A DNA stretch of 64,000 nucleotides from Ancylobacter rudongensis (GTDB lineage Bacteria > Pseudomonadota > Alphaproteobacteria > Rhizobiales > Xanthobacteraceae): positions 310,001 to 374,000 of the forward strand of contig NZ_FMTP01000002.1 in the NCBI RefSeq assembly GCF_900100155.1, read 5' to 3'. A program made the position numbers and the translations under genes. The notes below the pieces were generated by a model, which did no database searches, had not been told where the DNA came from, and saw only the letters and a list, made by a program, of their open reading frames with translations. This document shows positions 8,762 through 17,782 of the stretch, piece after piece (the stretch's first letter is position 1; every line of letters begins with the position of its first letter).

Positions 8762-8784
8762 ATCCCCGGGCCAAGCCCGGGGGA
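8762..8784. repeat. Short intergenic palindrome
   Basis: ATCCCCGGGC-caa-GCCCGGGGGAT forms a near-perfect hairpin between converging genes. The same motif is a common intergenic palindrome in alphaproteobacteria. A GC hairpin without a T-run (8661-8680) lies just upstream. Confidence 0.55.
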
Positions 8785-8798
8785 TAGCGTCTATCGCC

Positions 8799-11216
8799 TC
8801 AGCCGCGCAGCGTGGCGCCGGTCTTCTTCGTCACTTCGGCGACGATCCTAGCCGCCACCGCGTCGATCTCGGCATCGGTCAGCGTCTTCTCGCGCGGCTG
8901 CAGCGTCACCGAGAGCGCCACCGACTTCTTGTCGGCGTCGATCCCCGGCCCCTCATAGAGGTCGAACACGTTCACCCCGGCGATCAGCTTGCGGTCGACG
9001 CCGGCAGCCGCCTTCACCATGTCACCCGCCGCCACATGGCGCGGCACGACGAAGGCGAAGTCGCGTTCGACCGGCTGGAAGGCGGCAAGCTCCAGCAGCG
9101 GCTTGACCCGCGTCGCCTTGGCCTTCGGTTCGGGAATGCGGTCGAGCAGGATCTCGAACCCGACCAGCGGCGACTTGCCGTCCCCGGCCGCGTCCAGTGC
9201 CTCCAGCACCGAGGGGTGCAGCTCGCCGAAATGGCCGATCACATTGGGCCCGAGCCGGAACGTGCCGGAGCGGCCGGGGTGGAACCATTCCGGGGCATCG
9301 GTCGAGATCTGAAGGTTCGCCACCGGCGCGCCGCAGGCGGCGAGCAGCGCCAGCGCATCGGCCTTGGCGTCGAACGCGTCGACCGCGCCCGCCTTGCCGG
9401 CCCAGTGCCGCCCGGCGCCCGAAGGCTTGGCGCTGGCCCGGCGCAGCCCGGTGGCGGCGATGAACTGGTCCTGCGGCCGGTCGCCCTTGAACACCTGGCC
9501 GAGCTCGAACAGCGCCACGTCACCGAAACCGCGATCGGCATTGGCCTGCGCCGCGCGGACAAGGCCCGGCAGCAGGCTGGGGCGCATGTCGGAGAGGTCG
9601 GCGGCGATCGGGTTGGCCAGCGCCAGCGTCGCGCTGCCGCCGCCGAACAGTTCCGCCTGCGCCTTCGGCACGAAGGACCAGGTGACGGCCTCCACCAGCC
9701 CGCGCGCCGCCAGCGCCCGCTTGCCCTTGCGGGTGCGCAGCTGCAGCGTGGTCAGCACCGGCTTGCGGGCCGTCTCGTCGCGCGGGAAGGGAAGCGAGGG
9801 CACGCGGTCGAGGCCGGCGATGCGGATCACCTCCTCCACCAGATCGGCCTTGCCCTCGATATCGCCGCGCCAGCTGGGCGGCGTCACCTCTACCGTGCCG
9901 CCCGTGCCCGCAACGGAGAAGCCGAGCCGGCGCAGGATCGCCACCTGCTCGTCGTCCTCGGCCACCAGCCCGGTCAGCTTCTCGGTCAGGGCGAGCGGAA
10001 ACGCGATCACCCGCGTGGTGTCCGGGATCGTTCCGGCCAGCACCACCTCGGACGGCTCGCCGCCGCACAAATCGAGAATGAGCTTGGTCGCCAGTTCCAG
10101 CCCCGGCAGGGTGAAGGCCGGGTCGATGCCGCGCTCGAAGCGGAAGCGCGCATCCGAGTTCAGCCCCAGCTTGCGGCCGGTCTGGGCGATGTTGATCGGC
10201 TCCCAGAGCGCGGATTCGACCAGCACATCGACGGTCGCCTCGTCGCAGCCCGATTCCTCGCCGCCCATCACGCCGGCGAGCGATTCCACCGCCCGGTCGT
10301 CGGCGATGACGCACATGGTCTCATCAAGCCCATAGGTCTTGCCGTCGAGCGCCAGCAGGCTCTCGCCCGCCATGGCGCGGCGCACGACGAGGTTGCCCTG
10401 CACCTTGGCGGCGTCGAACACATGCAGCGGGCGGTTCTGGTCGAGGGTCAGAAGGTTGGTGATGTCCACCAGCGCGTTGATCGGGCGCAGGCCGACGGCG
10501 CGCAGCTTGGCCTGCAGCCAGTCCGGCGAGGGGCCGTTCTTCACCCCGCGCACCAGCCGCAGCGCGAAGGCCGGGCATGGCGCGTCCTCCGCGATCGTCA
10601 CCGAGACCGGGCACGGGAACACGCCCGGCACCGGGGCAATCTCGTCCTCGACCAGCGTGCCGAGCCCGGCGGCGGCGAGGTCGCGGGCGATGCCGTGCAC
10701 GCCGAGCGCATCGGCCCGGTTCGGCGTCACCGCGATCTCGATCACCGGGTCGTCAAGGCCGATCCAGTCGACATAGGTCGCGCCAATGGGGGCATCCTCG
10801 GGCAGGTCGAGAATGCCGTCATGGTCTTCCGAGAGCTGCAGCTCGGCGGCCGAGCACAGCATGCCCCGGCTCTCGACGCCGCGAATGGTGCCGATGCCTA
10901 GCGTCATGTCCTTGCCGGGAACATAGGTGCCGGGCGGGGAGAACACGCTCTTCATGCCGGTGCGGGCGTTCGGCGCGCCGCACACCACCTGCACCGGATC
11001 GCCGGCGCCGGTGTCGACCATGCACACGCGCAGCTTGTCGGCATTGGGGTGCTGAACGGCGGAGACGACATAGGCGATGGTGAAGCCGCGCAGCTTGGCC
11101 GCCTTGTCCTCGACGCCTTCGACTTCCAGTCCGATGCGGTTGAGCGCGCCGGTCACGTCGTCGAGCGAATAGTCACCGGAAAGGTGCTCGCGCAGCCAGG
11201 AGAGGGTGAATTTCAT
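8799..11216 (-). CDS. pheT: Phenylalanine--tRNA ligase beta subunit
   Basis: Large subunit of the heterotetrameric PheRS that charges tRNA-Phe, 805 residues, a normal length. It begins [12 protein letters not shown], followed by the tRNA-binding (EMAP-like) domain, the B3/B4 editing domain and a C-terminal anticodon-binding domain ([21 protein letters not shown]). Start ATG 11216. It is the last gene of a minus-strand group with pheS and the small ORF between them, 25 bases downstream of the latter. Confidence 0.97.
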   Translation of the reverse strand: MKFTLSWLREHLSGDYSLDDVTGALNRIGLEVEGVEDKAAKLRGFTIAYVVSAVQHPNADKLRVCMVDTGAGDPVQVVCGAPNARTGMKSVFSPPGTYVPGKDMTLGIGTIRGVESRGMLCSAAELQLSEDHDGILDLPEDAPIGATYVDWIGLDDPVIEIAVTPNRADALGVHGIARDLAAAGLGTLVEDEIAPVPGVFPCPVSVTIAEDAPCPAFALRLVRGVKNGPSPDWLQAKLRAVGLRPINALVDITNLLTLDQNRPLHVFDAAKVQGNLVVRRAMAGESLLALDGKTYGLDETMCVIADDRAVESLAGVMGGEESGCDEATVDVLVESALWEPINIAQTGRKLGLNSDARFRFERGIDPAFTLPGLELATKLILDLCGGEPSEVVLAGTIPDTTRVIAFPLALTEKLTGLVAEDDEQVAILRRLGFSVAGTGGTVEVTPPSWRGDIEGKADLVEEVIRIAGLDRVPSLPFPRDETARKPVLTTLQLRTRKGKRALAARGLVEAVTWSFVPKAQAELFGGGSATLALANPIAADLSDMRPSLLPGLVRAAQANADRGFGDVALFELGQVFKGDRPQDQFIAATGLRRASAKPSGAGRHWAGKAGAVDAFDAKADALALLAACGAPVANLQISTDAPEWFHPGRSGTFRLGPNVIGHFGELHPSVLEALDAAGDGKSPLVGFEILLDRIPEPKAKATRVKPLLELAAFQPVERDFAFVVPRHVAAGDMVKAAAGVDRKLIAGVNVFDLYEGPGIDADKKSVALSVTLQPREKTLTDAEIDAVAARIVAEVTKKTGATLRG

Positions 11217-11241
11217 GGGAGTGCCCTACCGTTCCGCTCGT

Positions 11242-11781
11242 TCATTTGCTCTGGGCGTGGCTGGCCCAGGTGTAGCCCTTCTCGCCCGTCCCGCCGCCGG
11301 GCCAGGCAAGGGGCACGTCGTCGGCGGCCACCAGAAACTCGAAGCCGATATTCCGCTTCTTCGCCGAATCGCCATCGCTCTTGCGATAGTCGAGGATCTT
11401 GCCCTGGCGATAGGACCTGTCGGCGCGCGAGCCGTGCAGCGCCAGCTTGCCGCCCGCATTCATGCTCTTGATGACCTCGTCCTCGGGCACGACCCAGGAG
11501 CCGGTCCAGAAGAAGCCCTCGCCATCGGTGCTGACGCCGCGGTCATTCTCGCAGACGAAATGGAACACTGAGACATAGTCCCGCGCCGCACGCTTGCCGG
11601 GTGAAGAGGTCGAGGAGGTGCCGGCCGGCTTCTTCACCGGGCCGCGCGTGGCCAGAACCTCTTCGCACTGCGCCGCCAGCGCGTCGGCACCGCGCGCCTG
11701 CGCATTGGCGAGCAGCTGCTTGAGCTGCGCCGTCTCCATTGCCGTGAGTCGTTCGATCGACCAGACGGGTGCCTTGCTCAC
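11242..11781 (-). CDS. Conserved-looking protein of unknown function between pheS and pheT
   Basis: A 179-residue protein I do not recognise. Residues 8-45 look helical ([20 protein letters not shown]), followed by a Ser/Lys/Pro linker (50-65) and a globular, aromatic-rich half ([38 protein letters not shown]). It has no signal peptide and no membrane helix. It starts with GTG 11781, which overlaps the pheS stop (GTGA), so translation is coupled to pheS. Codon use matches its neighbours, so it is not a recent insertion. Confidence 0.7.
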   Translation of the reverse strand: MSKAPVWSIERLTAMETAQLKQLLANAQARGADALAAQCEEVLATRGPVKKPAGTSSTSSPGKRAARDYVSVFHFVCENDRGVSTDGEGFFWTGSWVVPEDEVIKSMNAGGKLALHGSRADRSYRQGKILDYRKSDGDSAKKRNIGFEFLVAADDVPLAWPGGGTGEKGYTWASHAQSK

Positions 11782-12878
11782 GCGCTCAGCCCTCCCGCCA
11801 GTGTCGGGAAGTCGAGCGGGCGGAAGCCGTAATGGGCGAGCCAGCGTGCATCCGCCTCAAAGAAGGCGCGCAGGTCCGGCATGCCGTATTTCAGCATGGC
11901 GATGCGGTCGATGCCCATGCCCCAGGCGAAGCCCTGATACTCGTCCGGGTCCAGCCCGCAATTCCTCAACACATTCGGGTGCACCATGCCGCAGCCGAGA
12001 ATCTCCAGCCAGTCCGAGCCCTCGCCGAAGCGGATCTCGCCCGGGCGCGAGCGGTCGCACTGGATGTCGACCTCCATCGACGGCTCGGTGAAGGGGAAGA
12101 AGGACGGGCGGAACCGCATCTTCACATTGTCCACCTCGAAGAACGCCTTGCAGAACTCTTCGAGAATCCACTTCAGGTGGCCGAGATTGGAGCCCTTGTC
12201 GATGACCAGCCCTTCCACCTGGTGGAACATCGGCGTGTGGGTCTGGTCGCTGTCCGAGCGATAGGTGCGACCGGGGCAGATGACGCGGATCGGCGGCTTG
12301 TTGGCCAGCATGGTGCGCACCTGCACCGGCGAGGTGTGGGTGCGCAGCACGAGGCGCGAGCCGTCCTCGCGTGTCGGCAGGTAGAAGGTGTCGTGCATCT
12401 CGCGCGCCGGGTGCCCCTCGGGGAAGTTCAGCGCGGTGAAATTGTGGAAGTCGTCCTCGATGTCCGGCCCTTCCGCCACCGCGAAGCCCATATCGGCGAA
12501 GATGGCGGTGAGTTCGTCGATCACCTGGCTGATCGGGTGCAGGCGGCCCTGTTCGGCGGGCGTCTCGCGCACCGGCAGGGTGACGTCGACGCGCTCGGTC
12601 TCCAGGCGCTTGGCCAGCGCGACGGCCTTGAGTTCGGTGCGGCGGGCGCCCAGCGCCTCATTGAGCCGGTCGCGCAGGCCGTTGATCGCCGGGCCGGCGC
12701 TCTTGCGCTCGTCCGGGCTCATGCTGCCCAGGCTCTTCAGCAGCTCGGAAACCGAGCCCTTCTTGCCGAGGGCGGCGACGCGGATCGTCTCCAGCGCCGG
12801 CTCGTCGGCCGCCGCCGCAATGCCGGCGGTCAGCTCGCGGTCCAGCGCGTCGAGATCGGGAAGGGCAGCAACAGACAT
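11778..12878 (-). CDS. pheS: Phenylalanine--tRNA ligase alpha subunit
   Basis: Catalytic subunit of PheRS, 366 residues. Class II synthetase motifs are visible: [19 protein letters not shown] (motif 1 region), [14 protein letters not shown] and [25 protein letters not shown] (motif 2), and [17 protein letters not shown] (motif 3). The N-terminal coiled-coil arm that binds tRNA precedes the core. Start ATG 12878. A 289-base gap with an inverted repeat and a terminator separates it from rplT, so it probably has its own promoter. Confidence 0.97.
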   Translation of the reverse strand: MSVAALPDLDALDRELTAGIAAAADEPALETIRVAALGKKGSVSELLKSLGSMSPDERKSAGPAINGLRDRLNEALGARRTELKAVALAKRLETERVDVTLPVRETPAEQGRLHPISQVIDELTAIFADMGFAVAEGPDIEDDFHNFTALNFPEGHPAREMHDTFYLPTREDGSRLVLRTHTSPVQVRTMLANKPPIRVICPGRTYRSDSDQTHTPMFHQVEGLVIDKGSNLGHLKWILEEFCKAFFEVDNVKMRFRPSFFPFTEPSMEVDIQCDRSRPGEIRFGEGSDWLEILGCGMVHPNVLRNCGLDPDEYQGFAWGMGIDRIAMLKYGMPDLRAFFEADARWLAHYGFRPLDFPTLAGGLSA

Positions 12879-12952
12879 GAATCGACCTCGACGGCAATGC
12901 GATGTGGACAGAAGGGAAGAGGCGGAACGGAGGCCATGACCTCCGCCCGCCT

Positions 12953-13053
12953 GCCGTCATCCTGAGGCGCGAACGCAGTGAGCCTCGAAGGATGTTCATC
13001 TGGGACGACATCCTTCGAGGCCCCGCCCACGCGGGGCACCTCAGGATGACGGC
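12953..13053. repeat. Large intergenic inverted repeat
   Basis: GCCGTCATCCTGAGG (12953-12967) and its exact complement CCTCAGGATGACGGC (13039-13053) bracket an inner inverted pair, CCTCGAAGGATG/CATCCTTCGAGG. This mosaic palindrome is of a type widespread between genes in alphaproteobacteria. It has no ORF and could fold into a long hairpin in the rplT-pheS gap. Confidence 0.7.
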
Positions 13054-13107
13054 GCGAGAGGATGACAGCACCTGACCCGCGGTGTCTTAGCCGAGCTACA
13101 CCAACGC

Positions 13108-13140
13108 GAAAAGCCCCAACGCTCGCGCGCGGGGCTTCTC
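13108..13140 (-). terminator. Rho-independent terminator of rpmI-rplT
   Basis: On the minus strand GAGAAGCCCC, a 13-base loop and GGGGCTTTTC form a stem ending in a short T-run, 27 bases after the rplT stop. Confidence 0.75.
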
Positions 13141-13167
13141 GATTTTGGTCTCGGCACTGCCGAAAGA

Positions 13168-13551
13168 TCAGGCGGCCTGCTTTTCCGCTGCGGCGCTCTC
13201 AAGCGCCGCCTTGGCCTGCTCGACCAGCGCCGCGAAGGCGGCGGGCTCGTGGATGGCGATATCCGAGAGCACCTTGCGGTCGACTTCGATCCCGGCCTTG
13301 CTGAGACCGTCGATAAAGCGGCCATAGGTGAAGCCGAGCTCGCGGGTCGCGGCGTTGATACGCTGGATCCAGAGCGCGCGGAAATTACGCTTCTTAACCT
13401 TACGGTCGCGATAGGCGTATTGCTGCGCCTTCTCGACGGCCTGCTTGGCGATGCGGATGGTGTTCTTGCGGCGGCCATAATAGCCCTTCGCCGCCTTGAG
13501 CACCTTTTTGTGCTTGGCGTGAGAAGTTACGCCGCGCTTGACACGTGCCAT
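13168..13551 (-). CDS. rplT: 50S ribosomal protein L20
   Basis: Early 23S rRNA-binding assembly protein, 127 residues. It shows the family N-terminus [19 protein letters not shown] and the conserved segment [25 protein letters not shown]. Cotranscribed with rpmI, 33 bases downstream of it. L20 represses this operon in other bacteria; I did not identify such a site here. Confidence 0.97.
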   Translation of the reverse strand: MARVKRGVTSHAKHKKVLKAAKGYYGRRKNTIRIAKQAVEKAQQYAYRDRKVKKRNFRALWIQRINAATRELGFTYGRFIDGLSKAGIEVDRKVLSDIAIHEPAAFAALVEQAKAALESAAAEKQAA

Positions 13552-13584
13552 GGGAATTTCTCCTGGGACTGGCTAAGGCTGGCG

Positions 13585-13785
13585 TCAGCCGTTGGGCAGA
13601 AAGAACTTGCGAACGTTGAAGGCATCACGCTCGGACATGACCGTGGTGCCACGCTGGTCGCGGATCTGCTTGTTGGTGCGCTTGATCATGCCATGGCGCT
13701 TATTGGCCTGGGCCATGATCACCTTGCCGGTTCCGGAGAGCTTGAAGCGCTTCTTCGCTCCGGACTTGGTCTTCATCTTGGGCAT
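13585..13785 (-). CDS. rpmI: 50S ribosomal protein L35
   Basis: A 66-residue basic ribosomal protein, [21 protein letters not shown] to FFLPNG. The start is ATG 13785; the open frame continues upstream to 13839, but those residues are not family-like. First gene of rpmI-rplT. infC, which often precedes this pair, is not upstream here. Confidence 0.96.
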   Translation of the reverse strand: MPKMKTKSGAKKRFKLSGTGKVIMAQANKRHGMIKRTNKQIRDQRGTTVMSERDAFNVRKFFLPNG

Positions 13786-14031
13786 TTGGCTCGATCTCCA
13801 CGGCCGGCGGCGCTCCCGCGAGGGGATGTCCCGGCCCAATCTAGTGTGAGCGTTCGAACCGCCACGGCAGCCCTTGTAGCCGGGCGGTTCTTGAAGGCCG
13901 CACCCTCTACAGGAGCGGCGCGATTATTTCAAGGGTGCGACAGTGATGCCCGGCCGTATTCCCCGGGCATCGCGCCGCTCTGCGCGGCAGCGCGGACCCG
14001 GCGGAAGCCGCCGGGCGTCCCGCGCCGGCTC

Positions 14032-15138
14032 TCAATTGGCGCAGTTGGGGGACCCCTTGATGCAAGGGCCCCGCACCTGACCGGGCTTCTGCCCCTGCTG
14101 CGGCTGGCCCTGCGGCGGACGCTGGCCCTGCTGCGGCGGACGGCCCTGCTCAGGACGACCACCACCGGAAGGACGGCCCTGCTCGGGACGGCCGCCGCCC
14201 GGAGGACGCCCCTGCTCAGGGCGGCCACCACCCGGCGGACGGCCGGCATTGGGACCTCCCGGCCCCCCCGGACCACCCCAACCCGGGCCGCCGGGATTAC
14301 CCGGACCGCCCGGACGCCCGGGATTACCGGGATTGCCCGGACCACCGGGACCGCCCGGCTTGCCTGGACCGCCCCAGCCGGGACCACCAGGTCCGCCCGG
14401 ACCTCCGGGCCCCCCCGGATTGCCGGGACCACCGGGGCCGCCGGGCTTGCCCGGTCCACCCCAGCCGGGACCGCCAGGTCCGCCCGGACCTCCGGGACCG
14501 CCCGGCTTGCCCGGACCGCCCCAGCCGGGGCCACCCGGATTGCCCGGCCCACCGGGCTTGCCCGGTCCACCCCAGCCGGGACCACCAGGTCCGCCCGGCT
14601 TGCCTGGGCCGCCCCAACCGGGATGGCCCGGCCCCCAGTTTGGCGGACGGGGGCCCCACCCTCCGGGAGGCGGAGGACCCCAGCCACCCGGAGGCGGCGG
14701 GCCCCAGCCCGGTCCCGGACGCGGGCCGGGATAGGGGCCCGGCCGGTAGGGCGGGCCCCAGCGGTCATAGGTCGAATACCAGGGGCGGCCGCGATAGTAG
14801 GTTCCCCAGTAATCATTGAAGCTGAAAGCGACGATCGGCACGCCGATGGTGGGCGCGTAATCGTAGAATTCCACGCGCCGGCCGCGATAATCCGTCTCGA
14901 TATAGGCCGCCGCGACCCAGCCGCGCACATCGTCCACCGCCACGTCGCACCAGCTATAGTCGCTGAGGCAGCCGAAAATGGTGAGCGGCGCGCCCTCGCC
15001 CAGCACGACCACCACCGGGTAATCCGTGCCGGGCCCGGCCCGCAAATTTACATTCGTCGTCACATAACCGCGGTCCTGCGCCACCGCGGCCCCCGCAAGC
15101 GCCAGCCACAGCAGGGCGCCCGCCACCAGACTTTTCAT
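14032..15138 (-). CDS. Secreted SH3-domain protein with collagen-like Gly-Pro tail
   Basis: A 368-residue exported protein. Residues 1-20 are a signal peptide ([20 protein letters not shown]); 25-80 form a bacterial SH3 domain ([20 protein letters not shown]...[19 protein letters not shown]), a fold often found in cell-wall-binding proteins. The rest, about 250 residues, is [16 protein letters not shown] and GRPEQG repeats, and ends with two cysteines ([12 protein letters not shown]). ATG 15138 follows GGGGAG. The function is unknown; the envelope is the likely site. Confidence 0.82.
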   Translation of the reverse strand: MKSLVAGALLWLALAGAAVAQDRGYVTTNVNLRAGPGTDYPVVVVLGEGAPLTIFGCLSDYSWCDVAVDDVRGWVAAAYIETDYRGRRVEFYDYAPTIGVPIVAFSFNDYWGTYYRGRPWYSTYDRWGPPYRPGPYPGPRPGPGWGPPPPGGWGPPPPGGWGPRPPNWGPGHPGWGGPGKPGGPGGPGWGGPGKPGGPGNPGGPGWGGPGKPGGPGGPGGPGGPGWGGPGKPGGPGGPGNPGGPGGPGGPGGPGWGGPGKPGGPGGPGNPGNPGRPGGPGNPGGPGWGGPGGPGGPNAGRPPGGGRPEQGRPPGGGRPEQGRPSGGGRPEQGRPPQQGQRPPQGQPQQGQKPGQVRGPCIKGSPNCAN

Positions 15139-15398
15139 TGAAAACTCCCCAAACGCCGCCATTTTACGGCAACGCCGACCAAAACTGAGGGAACCCGCCA
15201 GTTGAGGCGGATTCATGTCTGCCGCAGCTCGGCGCCTACGGCAACGCTCCTTTATTTCCGGCGGCTGTCGCCAAGCCCTCCGCGCCACCTGCCACAGCGT
15301 CACGTTGCGCGGGCCGGGCGAAGCGGACAGGATGCGCCCGCGTCGCCCCGCGCGGCGGCGCCCGCCCCTTGCACATCTTCTCCCACGGAAAGCGCCTC

Positions 15399-16205
15399 AT
15401 GTCGTTCGGCACCTTGCTCGAAGCCTTCCTTCTCGGCCTGCTGGAAGGCTTTACCGAGTTCCTGCCCGTCTCCTCCACCGGGCACATCCTGCTGGCCGGC
15501 CATTTCCTCGGCTTCGAAAGCGAAGGCAAGGTGTTCGAGGTCGTCATCCAGCTCGGCGCGATTCTCGCCCTTGTCGTGGTCTATTTCCAGCGATTCCTGA
15601 AGGTGCTGCTGACACTGCCGTCGAGCCCGCGCTCGCGCAACTTCGTCCTCGGCATCCTCGTCGCCTTCCTGCCGGCGGCGGTTATCGGCGCCTTCGCCCA
15701 TGGCTTCATCAAGGAGGTGCTGTTCGAAACGCCGGCGCTGATCTGCATCATGCTGATTCTCGGCGGCATCGTGCTGCTGTGGGTCGATACGTTGAAGATG
15801 AAGCCGGCCTATGAGGACGCCATGGCCTTCCCACCGAAGCTGGCGCTGAAGATCGGCTTCATCCAGTGCCTCGCCATGATTCCCGGCGTGTCGCGCTCGG
15901 GCTCCACCATTGTCGGCGGGCTGCTGCTGGGGGCCAGCAAGCCGGCGGCGGCGGAATTCTCGTTCTTCCTCGCCCTGCCGACCATGACCGGCGCCTTCGC
16001 CTATGACCTCTACAAGAATCACGACGCGCTCAACGCCGACGACACGGCCCTGATCGTGGTCGGCTTCATTGCCGCCTTCATTGCCGCGCTGGCGGTGGTG
16101 CGCAGCCTCATCGCCTTCGTCTCCCGCCACGGCTTCGCGCCCTTCGGCTGGTGGCGCATCGGCGTGGGCGGCGCCGGGCTGGTGGCGCTGGCGCTGGTCG
16201 GCTGA
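15399..16205 (+). CDS. uppP: Undecaprenyl-diphosphate phosphatase
   Basis: Integral membrane enzyme (BacA type) that recycles the undecaprenyl carrier for peptidoglycan synthesis and confers bacitracin tolerance. The 268-residue protein has both signatures: [18 protein letters not shown] near the N-terminus and [18 protein letters not shown] (the Glu-rich and PGxSRSGxT motifs). Start ATG 15399 gives the usual length and follows GGAAAG. It is divergent from the SH3 gene and ends at a bidirectional terminator. Confidence 0.96.
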   Translation: MSFGTLLEAFLLGLLEGFTEFLPVSSTGHILLAGHFLGFESEGKVFEVVIQLGAILALVVVYFQRFLKVLLTLPSSPRSRNFVLGILVAFLPAAVIGAFAHGFIKEVLFETPALICIMLILGGIVLLWVDTLKMKPAYEDAMAFPPKLALKIGFIQCLAMIPGVSRSGSTIVGGLLLGASKPAAAEFSFFLALPTMTGAFAYDLYKNHDALNADDTALIVVGFIAAFIAALAVVRSLIAFVSRHGFAPFGWWRIGVGGAGLVALALVG

Positions 16206-16223
16206 GGCAAGCCGGGACGCATG

Positions 16224-16259
16224 AAAAAGCCGCCGGCGCGGGCGCGTCGGCGGCTTTTC
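16224..16259. terminator. Bidirectional terminator between uppP and the NDUFA9-like gene
   Basis: AAAAAGCCGCCG, a 12-base loop and CGGCGGCTTTT form a strong stem with T-runs on both strands, exactly between converging genes. Confidence 0.85.
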
Positions 16260-16278
16260 TATACCCCGTATCGGAAGA

Positions 16279-17301
16279 TCAGGCCGCTTCCGGCCGGGAG
16301 AACTGGCCGGCCTTGCGGTAGCGCCAGAGATAGCCCGGCAGTATGGCGCCGAGCGCGGTGGGCGCAATGCCCAGCCCTTCCAGCGTGCGCCCCTCGGCCT
16401 TGGCGGCCTCCGAGACCACATTGTCATAGCCGAGCAGCCGCACCTGGTCGCGGGTGAGCAGCGGGTTCGGCAGCATTTCGAGCAGGCGGGCATTGAACGA
16501 GGCCAGCCCCGACGGCATCGGCACCAGCAGGCGCTTGCGGTCGATCTCGGCCAGCAGCAGTTCCATCAGCTGCTTGAAGGTCTTCACTTCCGGCCCGCCC
16601 AGCTCATAGACCGTGCCCGGCCGCGCCTGCCCGTCCACCGCTTTGGCGAAGGCGTCAGCGACATCACCGACAAAGACCGGCTGGAAGCGGGTTCCGCCGC
16701 CGCCGATCAGCGGCAGCGCCGGGGAAAGCCGCGCCATGGCGGCGAAGCGGTTGAAGAAATCATCCTCCGGCCCGAACACGATGGACGGGCGCATCACCAC
16801 GGCGCCGGGCACCGTCTCCAGCGCCGCCGCCTCGCCCGCCGCCTTGCTGCGGGCATAGAAGGCTTCCGAATCGGCGCTGGCGCCGATGGCGGAGGCGTGG
16901 ATCAGCCGCGCGCCGACTTCCCGGGCCGCCAGCGCCACCTGCTTGGCGCCGAAGGCGTGCACCGCCTCGAAGCTCTGGCGGCCACTCTCATGCAGCACGC
17001 CGACGAGGTTGATCACCACCTCCGCGCCTTCCGCCGCCCGCAGCACCGAGGCGGGGTAGCGCAGATTGGCCTGGACGGGGATGATCTGCCCCACCGCGCC
17101 CAGCGGCTGCAGATGGCCGGCGAGATCGGGCCGGCGCACCGCCACCCGCACCCGCCAGCCCAGCCGCGCCAGCGCGCGCACCACATGGCGGCCGACAAAG
17201 CCCGAGCCGCCATAGACCGTCACCAGCCGTTCCATCGGCGCGGCCCGGCGCACCAGCGCGGCCTCGCTCTCCAGCGGCAATTCCCTCGTGGTGTCGACCA
17301 T
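16279..17301 (-). CDS. NDUFA9-like NAD(P)-binding epimerase-family protein
   Basis: A 340-residue atypical short-chain dehydrogenase like the complex I accessory subunit NDUFA9. The Rossmann motif VYGGSGFVGRHVVRALARLG lies near residue 29, followed by NLVGVLHESGRQSFEAVHAFGAKQVA and RPSIVFGPEDDFFNRFA. The tyrosine/lysine pair (FYARSKAAGE) is kept. Related alphaproteobacterial proteins are annotated as complex I NDUFA9 family; a link to respiration or quinone metabolism is inferred. ATG 17301 follows GGGAG; the frame is open further upstream without a better site. Confidence 0.85.
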   Translation of the reverse strand: MVDTTRELPLESEAALVRRAAPMERLVTVYGGSGFVGRHVVRALARLGWRVRVAVRRPDLAGHLQPLGAVGQIIPVQANLRYPASVLRAAEGAEVVINLVGVLHESGRQSFEAVHAFGAKQVALAAREVGARLIHASAIGASADSEAFYARSKAAGEAAALETVPGAVVMRPSIVFGPEDDFFNRFAAMARLSPALPLIGGGGTRFQPVFVGDVADAFAKAVDGQARPGTVYELGGPEVKTFKQLMELLLAEIDRKRLLVPMPSGLASFNARLLEMLPNPLLTRDQVRLLGYDNVVSEAAKAEGRTLEGLGIAPTALGAILPGYLWRYRKAGQFSRPEAA

Positions 17302-17501
17302 GTGACGTCTCCCGGCCCGGCATTGGCATGCCACGACGATTAGCGCGCCGCTGCGGCAGCGTCCAGCGTCCGCGCGCGCCGGCATGCCGGGCTTTTGCGC
17401 GCACCGCCCCCCGAGGGCCGGCGCGCGGCGCGCATGGGACCGGCGCGGGACCGGGCGAGGGAGATTTCCACCGCTTCGTGGCATCTCGGGCGAAAGGTGC
17501 G

Positions 17502-17530
17502 TTGACAAGAGGGAGTCCACACGACTATCT
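17502..17530 (+). promoter_or_regulatory. tRNA-Leu promoter
   Basis: TTGACA (17502-17507), 17 bases, then CTATCT (17525-17530), 25 bases before the tRNA. The -35 is consensus and the -10 is typical for alphaproteobacteria. Confidence 0.75.
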
Positions 17531-17555
17531 CTCGCCGCCGTGCCGCAAGGCACAT

Positions 17556-17640
17556 GCCCAGGTGGCGGAATTGGTAGACGCGCACGGTTCAGGTCCGTGT
17601 GGGTAACACCGTGGAGGTTCGAGTCCTCTCCTGGGCACCA
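17556..17640 (+). tRNA. tRNA-Leu (CAG)
   Basis: An 85-base class II tRNA with encoded CCA. The acceptor arms GCCCAGG/CCTGGGC pair perfectly. The anticodon stem CACGG/CCGTG encloses the loop TTCAGGT with anticodon CAG, a long variable arm follows, and the T loop is GGTTCGAGTCC. It reads CUG, the main Leu codon in such GC-rich DNA. Confidence 0.96.
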
Positions 17641-17671
17641 TTTAACCGTCGCAGACGGTTCGGGGACTACC

Positions 17672-17710
17672 GAAAAGCCGCTGGAACCCTTTGGTTTCGG
17701 CGGCTTTTTC
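17672..17710. terminator. Terminator after tRNA-Leu, probably bidirectional
   Basis: AAAAGCCGCTGGAACC and GGTTTCGGCGGCTTTTT form a long stem with a short loop, with T-runs on both strands. It serves the tRNA on the plus strand and the reductase-PAS gene on the minus strand. Confidence 0.82.
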
Positions 17711-17782
17711 GTTTGCGACCGTCCGAAGCGATCCGTTGGCATCCAGTGCTTTGTAGGCAATGACAACTCCGCGTTGTTTCCA

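Noticed and set aside
8613-10901. Very long plus-strand open frame opposite pheT
   Set aside because: A shadow of pheT; no ribosome site, no domain, typical His/Arg/Gly-rich antisense translation.
14249-14734. Regular GC-rich repeats that resemble a direct-repeat array
   Set aside because: They are in-frame Gly-Pro codons of the SH3 protein, with no constant repeat and no unique spacers, so not CRISPR.
17556-17640. tRNA-Leu as the attachment site of a genomic island carrying the nas genes
   Set aside because: No integrase, no second copy of the tRNA 3' end that I could find, and composition matches the surroundings.
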